Both the position numbers and the translations under genes were made by a program. Source: Stutzerimonas kunmingensis (GTDB lineage: Bacteria > Pseudomonadota > Gammaproteobacteria > Pseudomonadales > Pseudomonadaceae). Taken from it: a stretch of DNA of 64,000 nucleotides. Under the pieces are notes generated by a model. That model was not told where the DNA came from. It made no database searches and saw nothing but the letters and a program-made list of their open reading frames with translations. Below are positions 6,935 to 14,656 of the stretch, in pieces. The DNA is taken from assembly GCF_014764705.1 (NCBI RefSeq), contig NZ_JACXXG010000001.1, positions 1-64,000 on the forward strand, written 5' to 3'. How positions within the stretch are numbered: position 1 is the first letter of the stretch; the number at the start of each line of letters is the position of its first letter.

Positions 6935-8352
6935 TGAAGGCATTCCAGAACCTGCGCCGCAAGGTCGGCGCGATGATTGGCGGCTTTGAGGGTGGTCTCT
7001 CTGCCCGGCGTCTCAAGACCTTCGCCGCCAGCCGCGCGCACGTCAACACGCTGATCCAGGCCGCTGGCGCCGACATGACCGCGCGTGCCCGCTACCTCAT
7101 CCGCAACAACGGCTACGCCGCCAATGCGGTCGAGTCCTGGGCCGGCAATGCGGTGGGCACGGGCATCAAGCCCTCATCGGGCATTGCCGATGCGGTGCTC
7201 AAGGACCGGGTGCAACGGCTGTGGCTACGTTGGACCGATGAGTCCGATGCCGAAGGGCTGACGGACTTCTATGGTCAGCAGCGGCGGGCCGCCCGGGAAC
7301 TGTTCATCGCCGGGGAAGTGTTCTTTCGCATCCGGCCACGTCGGCCCGAGGATGGTTTGAGCGTGCCGCTGCAGTTGCAGATGCTCCCGGCTGAGATGCT
7401 GCCGCTCAATCACAACCAGCTGCTGGAGAACGGTCACCGCATCCGCCAGGGCATCGAGTTCGACCGCATCGGTCGGCGTGTGGCCTACCACTTCCTGCGC
7501 CGCCACCCGGGCGACATCACCGATCCGGGGTTGGCCGGGGAGACGGTACGGGTACCGGCCGAGTCGGTGCTGCACATTGTCGATCCGGTGGACGCCGGGC
7601 AACTGCGCGGCGTGTCGCGCTTCTCGCCGGCGCTGGTGAAGCTCTTTCTGCTCGATCAGTACGACGATGCCGAACTCGACCGGAAGAAGGTCGCGGCGAT
7701 GTTCGTCGGCTTCGTGCGCCGACCGGAGCGGGATTTCGACAACGGTGGCGAGACCGATGACCGGGGCGAGCCGCTGCTGCCACTCGAACCTGGGCAACTC
7801 CAGATCCTGGATGACGGCGAGGACATCACCTTCTCGACCCCGGCCGATGTCGGGGGCAACTACGAGTCCTTCCAGTACCGCACGCTCCTGCAGGTGGCGG
7901 CAGCGCTGGGCTTGCCCTACGCGAACCTGTCGGCCGATATGTTGAAGGCCAACTACTCGAACACCCGAGCGGCGCTCTTGGAGTTTCGCCGCCGCATCGA
8001 AGCCTTCCAGCACTCGGTGCTGGTGTTTCAACTGTGCCGGGCAGTGTGGGCGCGCTGGATGGACACGGCGGTGCTCTCTGGCCAGCTGGACTTGCCCGAT
8101 TACGAACGCAAGCGCGCCGACTACCTGGACTGCAGCTGGCTGCCGCCCCGTTGGGATTGGGTCGATCCGCTCAAAGACATCCGCGCCGAGATCAATGCCA
8201 TCGAGGCGGGGCTCAAGTCGCGCACCCAGGCGATTGCCGAGCGCGGTTTCGATGCCGCGATGGTCGATGCCGAAATCGCTGGCGACCACCGGCGTGAAGA
8301 CAGCCTGGGGCTCTCCTTTGGGCGTGAGCCTGTGCCACCGCCCTCGAATTGA
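6934..8352 (+). CDS. phage portal protein, lambda family
   Basis: The product is 472 residues. It is a portal of the lambda gpB family, the dodecameric ring at the head vertex through which DNA enters and leaves. Typical features include RARYLIRNNGYAANAVESW near residue 50, the VGTGIKPSS motif, a core RGVSRFSPALVKLFLLDQYDDAELDRK stretch (seen in segments) and ADMLKANYSNTRAAL near residue 335. It overlaps gpW by one base and is followed 9 bp later by the protease gene. Length is close to that of lambda portals. Confidence 0.93.
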   Translation: MKAFQNLRRKVGAMIGGFEGGLSARRLKTFAASRAHVNTLIQAAGADMTARARYLIRNNGYAANAVESWAGNAVGTGIKPSSGIADAVLKDRVQRLWLRWTDESDAEGLTDFYGQQRRAARELFIAGEVFFRIRPRRPEDGLSVPLQLQMLPAEMLPLNHNQLLENGHRIRQGIEFDRIGRRVAYHFLRRHPGDITDPGLAGETVRVPAESVLHIVDPVDAGQLRGVSRFSPALVKLFLLDQYDDAELDRKKVAAMFVGFVRRPERDFDNGGETDDRGEPLLPLEPGQLQILDDGEDITFSTPADVGGNYESFQYRTLLQVAAALGLPYANLSADMLKANYSNTRAALLEFRRRIEAFQHSVLVFQLCRAVWARWMDTAVLSGQLDLPDYERKRADYLDCSWLPPRWDWVDPLKDIRAEINAIEAGLKSRTQAIAERGFDAAMVDAEIAGDHRREDSLGLSFGREPVPPPSN

Positions 8353-8361
8353 GGAATTCCC

Positions 8362-9678
8362 ATGACCGATTTGCCTTACCTGGCGTCCCGCCTCTATGGG
8401 ACGCCGCTCCTCATTGCGCGCCCCAAACTCGAAGTGATCCTCGGGGTGGTCGCCAGAAAGCTCGCGGGCGACACCCTGCCCACGCCACCGCCCAGCCGCA
8501 CTGATAGAGAACTGGGGGGTGACCTCCAAATTCAAGACGGCATCGCTGTCCTCCCGGTCCTCGGCACCCTGGTTCGTCGCGCTTCGTATATCGGTGCTGC
8601 CAGTGGCCTCACCAGCTACCACGACATCGAGGCCATGGCTGAAGCAGCCTTTGCCGACCCAGAGGTCCGCGCTGTGCTGCTGGAAATCGACTCCAGCGGT
8701 GGCGAGGCGGGTGGCGTGTTCGATCTGGCGCAGCGATTGCGGCAGCTGGCCCATACCTCCGGCAAACCCTTATGGGCCATCGCCGATGAGGCAGCACTCT
8801 CAGCGGCCTATGCGATTGCCGCTGCCGCTGACCGTCTCTGGGTCACCCGCACTGCCGAGGTGGGCTCGATTGGCGTGGTGGCGGTGCACGTCGACGAGTC
8901 GGTGGCCGATGCGAAGGCGGGGCTCAACTACACCTTCCTGCACGCTGGTGCCCACAAGGTCGATGGTCACCCGCACGCACCGCTGCCAGTGCCAGTGGCC
9001 GCTGATATCCAGGCGGACATCGAGCAGCTGCACGACCAGTTCATCGCCTTGGTCGCTGGATTCCGCCGAGTCACGGTTGATGCCATCCGCGACACCGAAG
9101 CCCGTGTCTATCGCGGTGAGGCAGCCATCCAGGCAGGCCTGGCCGATCAGATCGGCACCCGTGCCGAGGCGATCACGGCCCTGCAACGCCAGCTGGCCAT
9201 GAGTGCCGGCCGCAGCCTGCGCAACAAAGCCGCCGCGCTGTCGGCCGCCCACACCACATCCCGATCCCAACCCTCCCCGAAGGAGATCTCCATGAATGAT
9301 CACAACCTCGTCACGCCGGTGGATGACGCCCAAGAGAACACAGCCCCGACCTCGGCGCAGCCACCGCAAACCCCGCCGCCGCTCGATGAAGCGGCCATCA
9401 CGGCCCAAGTTGAGCAGCGACTGCGCCGTCAGCTCGCCGAACTGACCGAGGTCGCCGCCCTGGCCAAACGCCTCGGGGTCACCGTCGATCCGGCCCAGGC
9501 GCTGGCGCGCGGTGTCACCCCGGATGCACTGCGTCAGTCGGTACTGAAGCAGGCCGCTGAGCGCGATGTGGCGCAGGACATCGTCGCCGAGGCTCCGCAG
9601 CAACCTCAAACCAAACCCCAATCCGTCGCTGACAGCCCCTTGGTCAAAGCGGCCCAAGCCTATGGAGGTCGTAAATGA
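8362..9678 (+). CDS. S49-family head maturation protease with scaffold domain
   Basis: The product has 438 residues. Residues about 50-280 form a SppA/ClpP-like S49 serine protease (VLPVLGTLV, VLLEIDSSGGEAGG, an AALSAAYAIAAAAD segment with the likely nucleophile serine, then TAEVGSIGVV). It cleaves scaffold and core proteins during capsid assembly, as lambda gpC does. From about residue 311 a Pro/Gln/Ala-rich, helical C-terminal part follows. This part can also start independently at 9292 (see nested scaffold). It lies in the standard order portal-protease-decoration-capsid. Confidence 0.9.
   Translation: MTDLPYLASRLYGTPLLIARPKLEVILGVVARKLAGDTLPTPPPSRTDRELGGDLQIQDGIAVLPVLGTLVRRASYIGAASGLTSYHDIEAMAEAAFADPEVRAVLLEIDSSGGEAGGVFDLAQRLRQLAHTSGKPLWAIADEAALSAAYAIAAAADRLWVTRTAEVGSIGVVAVHVDESVADAKAGLNYTFLHAGAHKVDGHPHAPLPVPVAADIQADIEQLHDQFIALVAGFRRVTVDAIRDTEARVYRGEAAIQAGLADQIGTRAEAITALQRQLAMSAGRSLRNKAAALSAAHTTSRSQPSPKEISMNDHNLVTPVDDAQENTAPTSAQPPQTPPPLDEAAITAQVEQRLRRQLAELTEVAALAKRLGVTVDPAQALARGVTPDALRQSVLKQAAERDVAQDIVAEAPQQPQTKPQSVADSPLVKAAQAYGGRK
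9292..9678 (+). CDS. nested internal-start capsid scaffold (Nu3-like)
   Basis: Inside the protease gene and in the same frame, an ATG at 9292 is preceded by AAGGAGAT with ideal spacing, stronger than the ribosome sites of many neighbours. It would give a 128-residue acidic, helical protein (MNDHNLVTPVDD to AQAYGGRK), matching the C-terminal domain of the protease polypeptide. In lambda the C gene contains the scaffold Nu3 in exactly this way, so separate synthesis of scaffold is likely here. Confidence 0.75.
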   Translation: MNDHNLVTPVDDAQENTAPTSAQPPQTPPPLDEAAITAQVEQRLRRQLAELTEVAALAKRLGVTVDPAQALARGVTPDALRQSVLKQAAERDVAQDIVAEAPQQPQTKPQSVADSPLVKAAQAYGGRK

Positions 9679-10067
9679 GCACACCTTTGATTTCCCCTGC
9701 GACCCTCGGTGAGCTGGTCAAGCGCGAGTCCGACCCGGACTACACCCGCGAGACCGTGACCCTGAAAGCCGGTGCCGCCTATCCCCTGGGCGCCGTGCTC
9801 GGTCGCATCACCGCCACCGGCGTCTATGCCTTCTCACCTGCGGCCTCCACCACAGGGCTGGAAGGCGCTGAGATTGCCTCGGCCGTGCTGCTGCACCCGG
9901 TCGCTGCCAGCGACACCGATACCCAGGCAGTAATCCTGGCCCGAGGCCGGGTGATCGTCGCCGACCGTGCGTTGGCCTTCGACGCCTCCGTGGCGGACGC
10001 CGCTGCCCAATCCCTCAAACACCAGCAACTGGCTGCCCACGGCATCGTCGTGCGTCCGGTCGCTTGA
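9675..10067 (+). CDS. head decoration protein, gpD-like
   Basis: This 130-residue protein begins MSTPLISPATLGELVKRESD and shows the gpD-like pattern (YTRETVTLKAGAAYPLGAVL, ILARGRVIVADRALAF). It is expected to form trimers that cement the expanded capsid. It overlaps the protease stop by 4 nt (ATGA), so it is translationally coupled, and it directly precedes the major capsid gene as in lambda. Confidence 0.9.
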   Translation: MSTPLISPATLGELVKRESDPDYTRETVTLKAGAAYPLGAVLGRITATGVYAFSPAASTTGLEGAEIASAVLLHPVAASDTDTQAVILARGRVIVADRALAFDASVADAAAQSLKHQQLAAHGIVVRPVA

Positions 10068-10090
10068 TCTCACTTCCCAGGAGTCTTGAT

Positions 10091-11119
10091 ATGACCGTGA
10101 TCGTCAATCCGTTCGACGCCGGCGGCTTCACGCTGGCCGAGATGTCGGCCGCCATCCAGATGCTGCCCAACCCCTATGGCCGGGTCGGCCAGCTGGGGCT
10201 GTTTGCCCCCGAGCCGATTTCCCAGCGCAACGTCACCATCGAGTCCATCGAAGGCGAGCTGCGCTTGCTGCCGGCGGTCGCCCCAGGCGCGCCGGCCACC
10301 TTAGACACCACCGATAAACGCTCGGTACGCTCCTTCGCCGTGCCGCACATCCCTCACAACGACGTGGTGCTGCCCGAGGAAATCCAGGGCATTCGTGGCC
10401 TAGGTCTGGCCGCTGGCGAAGACCCGCTCGTGACCGTGATGACCCGCAAGCTCGCCCGGATGCGCGCCAAGCATGCGCAGACGCTCGAGTACATGCGCGT
10501 CAATGCACTGCTGGGCATCACCAAGGACGGGGCGGGCAACACCCTCTATGACTGGCACGACGAGTTCGGCATCCAGAAGCCGGAGGTGGATTTTGTGTTC
10601 GGTGGCACCGAAGACATGGTCATCCACTGCACCCAGGTCGCCCGCCACATCGAGGAGAACTTGAAGGGCGAGATGATGACCACCATCCACGCCCTGGTCA
10701 GTCCCGAGTTCTTCGATGCCCTGGTCAAGCACAAGACCGTCAAGGAGGCCTACACCTTCTACCAGGGCACCGCCGGCACCAACCCACTGCGCGACGATGT
10801 GCGCCGGGGCTTCCGTTTCGGCTCCATCCTGTTTGAAGAGTATTTCGGCACGGTGACGCTCGCCAACGGCACCAGCGTGCGCCTGATCCCGCCGCGCGAA
10901 GGTGTGGCGTTCCCGCTGGGCACGCTGGATACCTTCCGCACCTACTTCGCGCCCGCGAACCTGATGGAAGCGGTCGGTACCTACGGCCAGGAGCTCTATG
11001 CCCATCAGTTGGCACGTCCCAATGGCACTGGCGTGGACATCTACACCCAGTCCAACCCGCTGCCCATCGTGAAACGTCCGGCGCTGACCGTGCGGCTCTT
11101 CTCGAGCAATGGCTGGTGA
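10091..11119 (+). CDS. major capsid protein, gpE family
   Basis: The product is 342 residues, the usual size of lambda gpE-type HK97-fold capsid proteins. It begins MTVIVNPFDAGGFTLAEMSA and carries the family stretches VRSFAVPHIPHNDVVLPEEI, TLEYMRVNALLGI and AYTFYQGTAGTNPLRDDVRR (each seen in the translation). It forms the icosahedral shell. The ATG at 10091 follows AGGAG; the earlier GTG-type start at 10064 has none. Confidence 0.93.
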   Translation: MTVIVNPFDAGGFTLAEMSAAIQMLPNPYGRVGQLGLFAPEPISQRNVTIESIEGELRLLPAVAPGAPATLDTTDKRSVRSFAVPHIPHNDVVLPEEIQGIRGLGLAAGEDPLVTVMTRKLARMRAKHAQTLEYMRVNALLGITKDGAGNTLYDWHDEFGIQKPEVDFVFGGTEDMVIHCTQVARHIEENLKGEMMTTIHALVSPEFFDALVKHKTVKEAYTFYQGTAGTNPLRDDVRRGFRFGSILFEEYFGTVTLANGTSVRLIPPREGVAFPLGTLDTFRTYFAPANLMEAVGTYGQELYAHQLARPNGTGVDIYTQSNPLPIVKRPALTVRLFSSNGW

Positions 11120-11124
11120 TCGTC

Positions 11125-11454
11125 ATGACGGTCTTCGGTGATTTGACACGGGCCATGTCATCCATCGTGCTCACCACCTTCGGTGAGCCGGTGGTGTTTC
11201 ACCTCGAAGGGCAGGCCGAGGCGCTGCCGGGCCGGGGCGTGTTCTCAGCGGCGCACCAAGAGGTGGATGCCAGCACGGGCGTGCCGGTGTCCATGGTCCA
11301 GCCGGTGCTGGAGGTGCGGCAGGCCGATCTGCCGGCCACCCCGACTGAAGGTGATGCCGTCACGGTGCAAGGTGTGCTCTACCTGATCGTCGAGGTGCGA
11401 CCCGATGGGCACGGCTTTCTGAAACTGATGCTACACAAAGGGGGGCGGCCATGA
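11125..11454 (+). CDS. head-tail joining protein, gpFII-like
   Basis: This 109-residue protein has a beta-rich middle (EPVVFHLEG, VPVSMVQPVLEVRQADLP) and the end VEVRPDGHGFLKLMLHKGG. This pattern and position, after capsid and before the tail terminator-like gene, fit the gpFII-type connector that attaches tails to filled heads. An earlier GTG at 11116 overlaps the capsid stop and is possible. The end overlaps the next gene by 4 nt. Confidence 0.7.
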   Translation: MTVFGDLTRAMSSIVLTTFGEPVVFHLEGQAEALPGRGVFSAAHQEVDASTGVPVSMVQPVLEVRQADLPATPTEGDAVTVQGVLYLIVEVRPDGHGFLKLMLHKGGRP

Positions 11455-12005
11455 AGCACCCACGCACCCTGATCCGTGAGGCGGTGGCCGCGCGACTCAT
11501 CGAGTCTTTGCCCAAGGTGGATGCGCGCATCACCGCTTCGCGCATCAGTATCCACCGCAGCACGCCGCTCTTTGCTGGCAAGTTGCCGGCCGTCCTGATC
11601 TACACGAGGGACGAGCGCATCGAGGAGCAGCCCAATGCCGATCCGGGGCTGCGCTATCGCAAACTTGAGTTGTCGGTCGAGATCATCGCCAGTGGCGACG
11701 CCGCCGCCGAAGAGGCCGATGTGCTGGCGCAGGTGGTGGAGGCCACCCTCGATGCCGACGAAACCCTGGGCCTGCTGGTCGAAGGTACGCGGCTGACCCG
11801 CACCGAGGTCGATCAGGGCGGAGAGGGCGACACACCGGTGCTGGCCGCTCGCCTGTCGTTCGAGGTCAGCTACTGGACCAAGCCTGTGATCGATGACGGG
11901 GTGTTGCCGCTGCAGGTGCTGGTCAGCTGGGTGCCGGAGATTGGCACTGGCCATGAGCACAGCTATCAGCCGGTTGGCACGCACTACCGGGAGCCAGGTT
12001 CATGA
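11451..12005 (+). CDS. tail completion / terminator-like protein
   Basis: This 184-residue protein begins MKHPRTLIREAVAARLIE and has the segment LFAGKLPAVLIYTRDERIEE followed by LELSVEIIASGD and a C-terminal YWTKP region. This pattern is typical of gpU/gpZ-like tail completion proteins that cap the tail tube. Assignment rests on pattern and location between the connector and baseplate spike. It overlaps both neighbours by 4 nt, so the head-tail joint genes form a tightly coupled unit. Confidence 0.65.
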   Translation: MKHPRTLIREAVAARLIESLPKVDARITASRISIHRSTPLFAGKLPAVLIYTRDERIEEQPNADPGLRYRKLELSVEIIASGDAAAEEADVLAQVVEATLDADETLGLLVEGTRLTRTEVDQGGEGDTPVLAARLSFEVSYWTKPVIDDGVLPLQVLVSWVPEIGTGHEHSYQPVGTHYREPGS

Positions 12006-12664
12006 CCGAGCGCAACCTACACCAGGACATGACCGAGGCCGAGCGGCGCATCAGCAATGTGGCGCTGATGGGCCAGGTAGTGGCGCTCGATACAACTCGT
12101 GCTCGTGTGCGGGTGCAGGCTGGTCCCATCACCACCGGCTGGTTGCCCTTCGCGACGGTTCGTGCTGGCCTCGACCGGACCTGGCATCCGCCAGAGCCCG
12201 GTGAGCAGGTGTTGCTGGTCGCGCCCGGTGGCGATCTCAACCAGGGCGTGGTGGTCGGCTCGATCTACCGCAGCGAGCATCCTGCTCCGGCCGATTCAGC
12301 AGATATCTCGCGCACCCTGTTCAAGGACGGGGCGGTGATGGAGTACGACCGGGCACAGCATCACTGGCGCCTGGCCGTGCCAGCAGGTGGAAGGATCGTC
12401 ATGGAGATCGGTTCCACTACCTTGGAACTGCGCGATGATGGCACGACGCTCGCCACTCCCAAGTTCTTGGTCGATGCCGCTGAGAGCACCTTCACCGGCA
12501 CCGTGCTGGTCAAAAAGCTATTCACCTACCTCAAGGGATTGGTCGGCAAAGGTGGTGGCGGGGCGGGAGCGAGTATCGAAGGGGATATTCAGGTCAACGG
12601 CAACGTCTCAGCCACCGGCTCCATCATGGACGTCGACGGCAACTCGAATCACCACTCGCATTGA
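12002..12664 (+). CDS. baseplate spike protein, gpV-like
   Basis: This 220-residue product has an N-terminal OB-fold (VALMGQVVALDTTRARVRVQ, ATVRAGLDRTWHPPEPGEQV, LLVAPGGDLNQGVVVGSIY). A beta-helix/spike region follows, and the end NSNHHSH is a histidine-rich tip that in this family binds a metal ion at the needle point. It forms the membrane-piercing trimer of P2-like contractile tails. It begins the baseplate module, which is interrupted downstream by the antisense higBA pair. Confidence 0.92.
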   Translation: MTERNLHQDMTEAERRISNVALMGQVVALDTTRARVRVQAGPITTGWLPFATVRAGLDRTWHPPEPGEQVLLVAPGGDLNQGVVVGSIYRSEHPAPADSADISRTLFKDGAVMEYDRAQHHWRLAVPAGGRIVMEIGSTTLELRDDGTTLATPKFLVDAAESTFTGTVLVKKLFTYLKGLVGKGGGGAGASIEGDIQVNGNVSATGSIMDVDGNSNHHSH

Positions 12665-12694
12665 GTGTGAGGATGCGCTTGGCGCTGCGGGTTT

Positions 12695-13117
12695 TTACAC
12701 GAAAGTTGCGGCCGACACCCCGAAACGCTCGCTCAGCGCCCGCACTTGCCGAATGTTGAGCTCGCGCTTGCCGGTCAAGACTTCAGAGACAACGCCCTGG
12801 CTACCGATCTCGGAGAGATCGCTTTGCTTCAAGCCGTGCTGCTCCATCAGGAACTTCAGGGCTTGCACGCCGGTGGTCTCGGGCAGCGGGTGATGCTCGG
12901 TTTCGTAGTCCTCGATCAGATCACCCACGATGTCGACCAAGCCCATGGCGGGATGGCTTTCATCGCCCTGGGTCTCGTCCAGCAAGGCTTCGAGCATTTC
13001 AGTCATCCGCGCGTAGTGGGCCTCGTCCCGGATGGGGGCGATGTCGGTGGCGGCACGGAACTGTTCCCAGACTGGGAGCAGGTGCTTCACGTCGATGGCT
13101 GCATTCATGATTTCCAT
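12695..13117 (-). CDS. higA: HigA-type antitoxin (prophage copy)
   Basis: This 140-residue protein has a long helical N-terminus (WEQFRAATDIAPIRDEAHYA, EMLEALLDETQGDESHPAMG) and a C-terminal XRE-like helix-turn-helix (LKFLMEQHGLKQSDLSEIGS, VVSEVLTGKRELNIRQVRAL). It should neutralise the adjacent toxin and repress the shared promoter. It is read after higB with a 13-nt overlap, the reversed toxin-first order typical of higBA. A second copy at 50755-51177 is clearly homologous along its whole length. It lies antisense to the phage late operon. Confidence 0.92.
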   Translation of the reverse strand: MEIMNAAIDVKHLLPVWEQFRAATDIAPIRDEAHYARMTEMLEALLDETQGDESHPAMGLVDIVGDLIEDYETEHHPLPETTGVQALKFLMEQHGLKQSDLSEIGSQGVVSEVLTGKRELNIRQVRALSERFGVSAATFV

Positions 13118-13392
13118 GCTCCTTTGTCGTAATCCCGGTGGGTGAGCACCGCCTTGATGTACACGATTTGCTTCTCGAATCGGATGTAAGCGATCAGCCG
13201 GTACTTGTTGCCGCCGATATCGAACACCACCAACTCGCCAACCTTGTCCGCCGCGTTGAAGGCGGCTTTGAGCTCGGCCCAGTTGGCAAACCGGTTCTTT
13301 TCAATCACCCGCCGCCATCCCTGCAAGGGGGCTTCGGCCTGAGGATGATCGGCAGCGAAGGCCCGCAGGGCGCTGTTGCTGATGATTTTCAT
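13105..13392 (-). CDS. higB: HigB-type mRNA interferase toxin (prophage copy)
   Basis: This 95-residue protein starts MKIISNSALRAFAADHPQAE and carries the HigB family core GWRRVIEKNRFANWAELKAA, VFDIGGNKYRLIAYIRFEKQ and YIKAVLTHRDYDKGAW. Members cut ribosome-bound mRNA. The start at 13392 was chosen by alignment with the second copy at 50480-50764; the longer frame to 13545 runs across the operator and into the opposite gene. A perfect palindromic operator lies 10 bp upstream. Confidence 0.93.
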   Translation of the reverse strand: MKIISNSALRAFAADHPQAEAPLQGWRRVIEKNRFANWAELKAAFNAADKVGELVVFDIGGNKYRLIAYIRFEKQIVYIKAVLTHRDYDKGAWKS

Positions 13393-13401
13393 GGGGTCAG
13401 T

Positions 13402-13420
13402 ATATCTCAAAGTGAGATAT
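13402..13420 (-). promoter_or_regulatory. palindromic higBA operator (prophage copy)
   Basis: ATATCTCA-AAG-TGAGATAT is a perfect 8+8 bp inverted repeat just upstream of higB. A shorter form of the same site (ATCTCA-AAC-TGAGAT) lies at the same position before the second higB at 50480. It is the likely autoregulatory binding site for HigA. Confidence 0.8.
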
Positions 13421-13450
13421 GCGCAAGCAGGCCAACCAGGGAGATCGCAG

Positions 13451-13786
13451 ATGCTCGGAATCAACGCCCAAACCGGCCAGCCCCTGGCTGGCATCGACCA
13501 CCTGCGCCAGAGTATCCGCGACATCCTGACCACCCGCATCGGCACCCGCGTGATGCGACGTGACTATGGCTCACGCCTGCCGACGCTGGTCGACAACCCC
13601 ATGACCCCGAGGCTTGCCATGGATCTGTACTCGGCCACCGCCGAGGCCCTGGCGCGCTGGGAGCCGCGTTTCAAACTCACCCGCGTGCGCATCGCCAAAG
13701 CAGAAGTTGGGCAAGTCGTGCTCGATCTGGAAGGGATCTATCTGCCCGATGGCCAGGCCACGGTGCTCACCGCAGTGGAGGTGTGA
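13451..13786 (+). CDS. baseplate wedge protein, gpW/gp25-like
   Basis: This 111-residue protein begins MLGINAQTGQPLAGIDHLRQ and has the gp25 family core IRDILTTRIGTRVMRRDYGS and LPTLVDNP. Gp25-like proteins initiate sheath assembly at the baseplate and share a fold with T6SS TssE. The start at 13451 has GGAGA upstream and falls after the higB operator; the upstream extension of this frame crosses higB. It abuts the J gene. Confidence 0.92.
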   Translation: MLGINAQTGQPLAGIDHLRQSIRDILTTRIGTRVMRRDYGSRLPTLVDNPMTPRLAMDLYSATAEALARWEPRFKLTRVRIAKAEVGQVVLDLEGIYLPDGQATVLTAVEV

Positions 13787-14629
13787 ATGACGACGCTCAG
13801 TGATCTGGCCAGTTTGCCGACCCCGGCGGTGATCGAGCCGCTTTCCTTCGAGACGATCTTCTCGGAACTGCAGACCGAGTTTCAATCCCGCTACCCGGAC
13901 TACTCGGCCCTCTTGGCCTCGGACCCGGCCGTGAAGCTCCTGGAGGTCGCGGCTTATCGTGAAGTCCTGCTCAGAAACCGAATCAACGCCGCTGCCAAGG
14001 CCTCCCTCCTGGCCTTCGCCACTGGCAACGATCTCGACCACCTGGCGGCTTTCTACGGTGTGACGCGCTTAATAGATGAGACCGACGAGGCACTGCGCCT
14101 GCGCACCCGCCAACGCATCATCGGCTTTGCCAATGCCGGTGGGGCTGCGCACTACCGCTACTGGGCGCTCTCGGCATCTCCCGAGGTCGCCGATGTCGAG
14201 GTCGACAGCCCGGTACCCGGGCGTGTCCGCATCAGCGTGCTCGCCAATGGTGAAGCAGACACCGTCCCGGATGCGGTGCTCGATGCCGTGCGCGCCGTGG
14301 TGTTGCGCGACGACATCCGGGTGCTGACCGACACCGTCGAGGTGGTGCCGGCCGAGTTGATCCCCGTCACCGTGATCGCCCGGATCTGGCTCTATCCCGA
14401 CACACCGATGGCCGCCTTCAACGCCATCGGGGCACGGTTCAAGGAAGCATTGGCTGCGCAGTCGGGCCTGGGCTGGGATCTGACGCCCTCCTGGGTGATC
14501 GGCGAGTTGCAGCGCCCCGGCGTGCACAAGGTCGAGTTGCTCGCGCCGACGACCGACATTCGCGCCAACGCCAACCAAGCGGTGCGGCTGATGAATCTGA
14601 ATCTGGAATTTACGGGGCGGGATCGATAA
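13787..14629 (+). CDS. baseplate assembly protein, gpJ-like
   Basis: This 280-residue protein is of the baseplate J/gp47 family (FETIFSELQTEFQSRYPDYS, LLEVAAYREVLLRNRINAAA, LLAFATGNDLDHLAAFYGV, then ADVEVDSPVPGRVRISVLA). It forms baseplate wedges together with gp25 and gpI. The gene starts directly at the gp25 stop, showing coupled translation. Length is close to P2 gpJ. Confidence 0.93.
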   Translation: MTTLSDLASLPTPAVIEPLSFETIFSELQTEFQSRYPDYSALLASDPAVKLLEVAAYREVLLRNRINAAAKASLLAFATGNDLDHLAAFYGVTRLIDETDEALRLRTRQRIIGFANAGGAAHYRYWALSASPEVADVEVDSPVPGRVRISVLANGEADTVPDAVLDAVRAVVLRDDIRVLTDTVEVVPAELIPVTVIARIWLYPDTPMAAFNAIGARFKEALAAQSGLGWDLTPSWVIGELQRPGVHKVELLAPTTDIRANANQAVRLMNLNLEFTGRDR

Positions 14630-14656
14630 CGCTTCCCATCCTGCGCTGGAGGGCAC

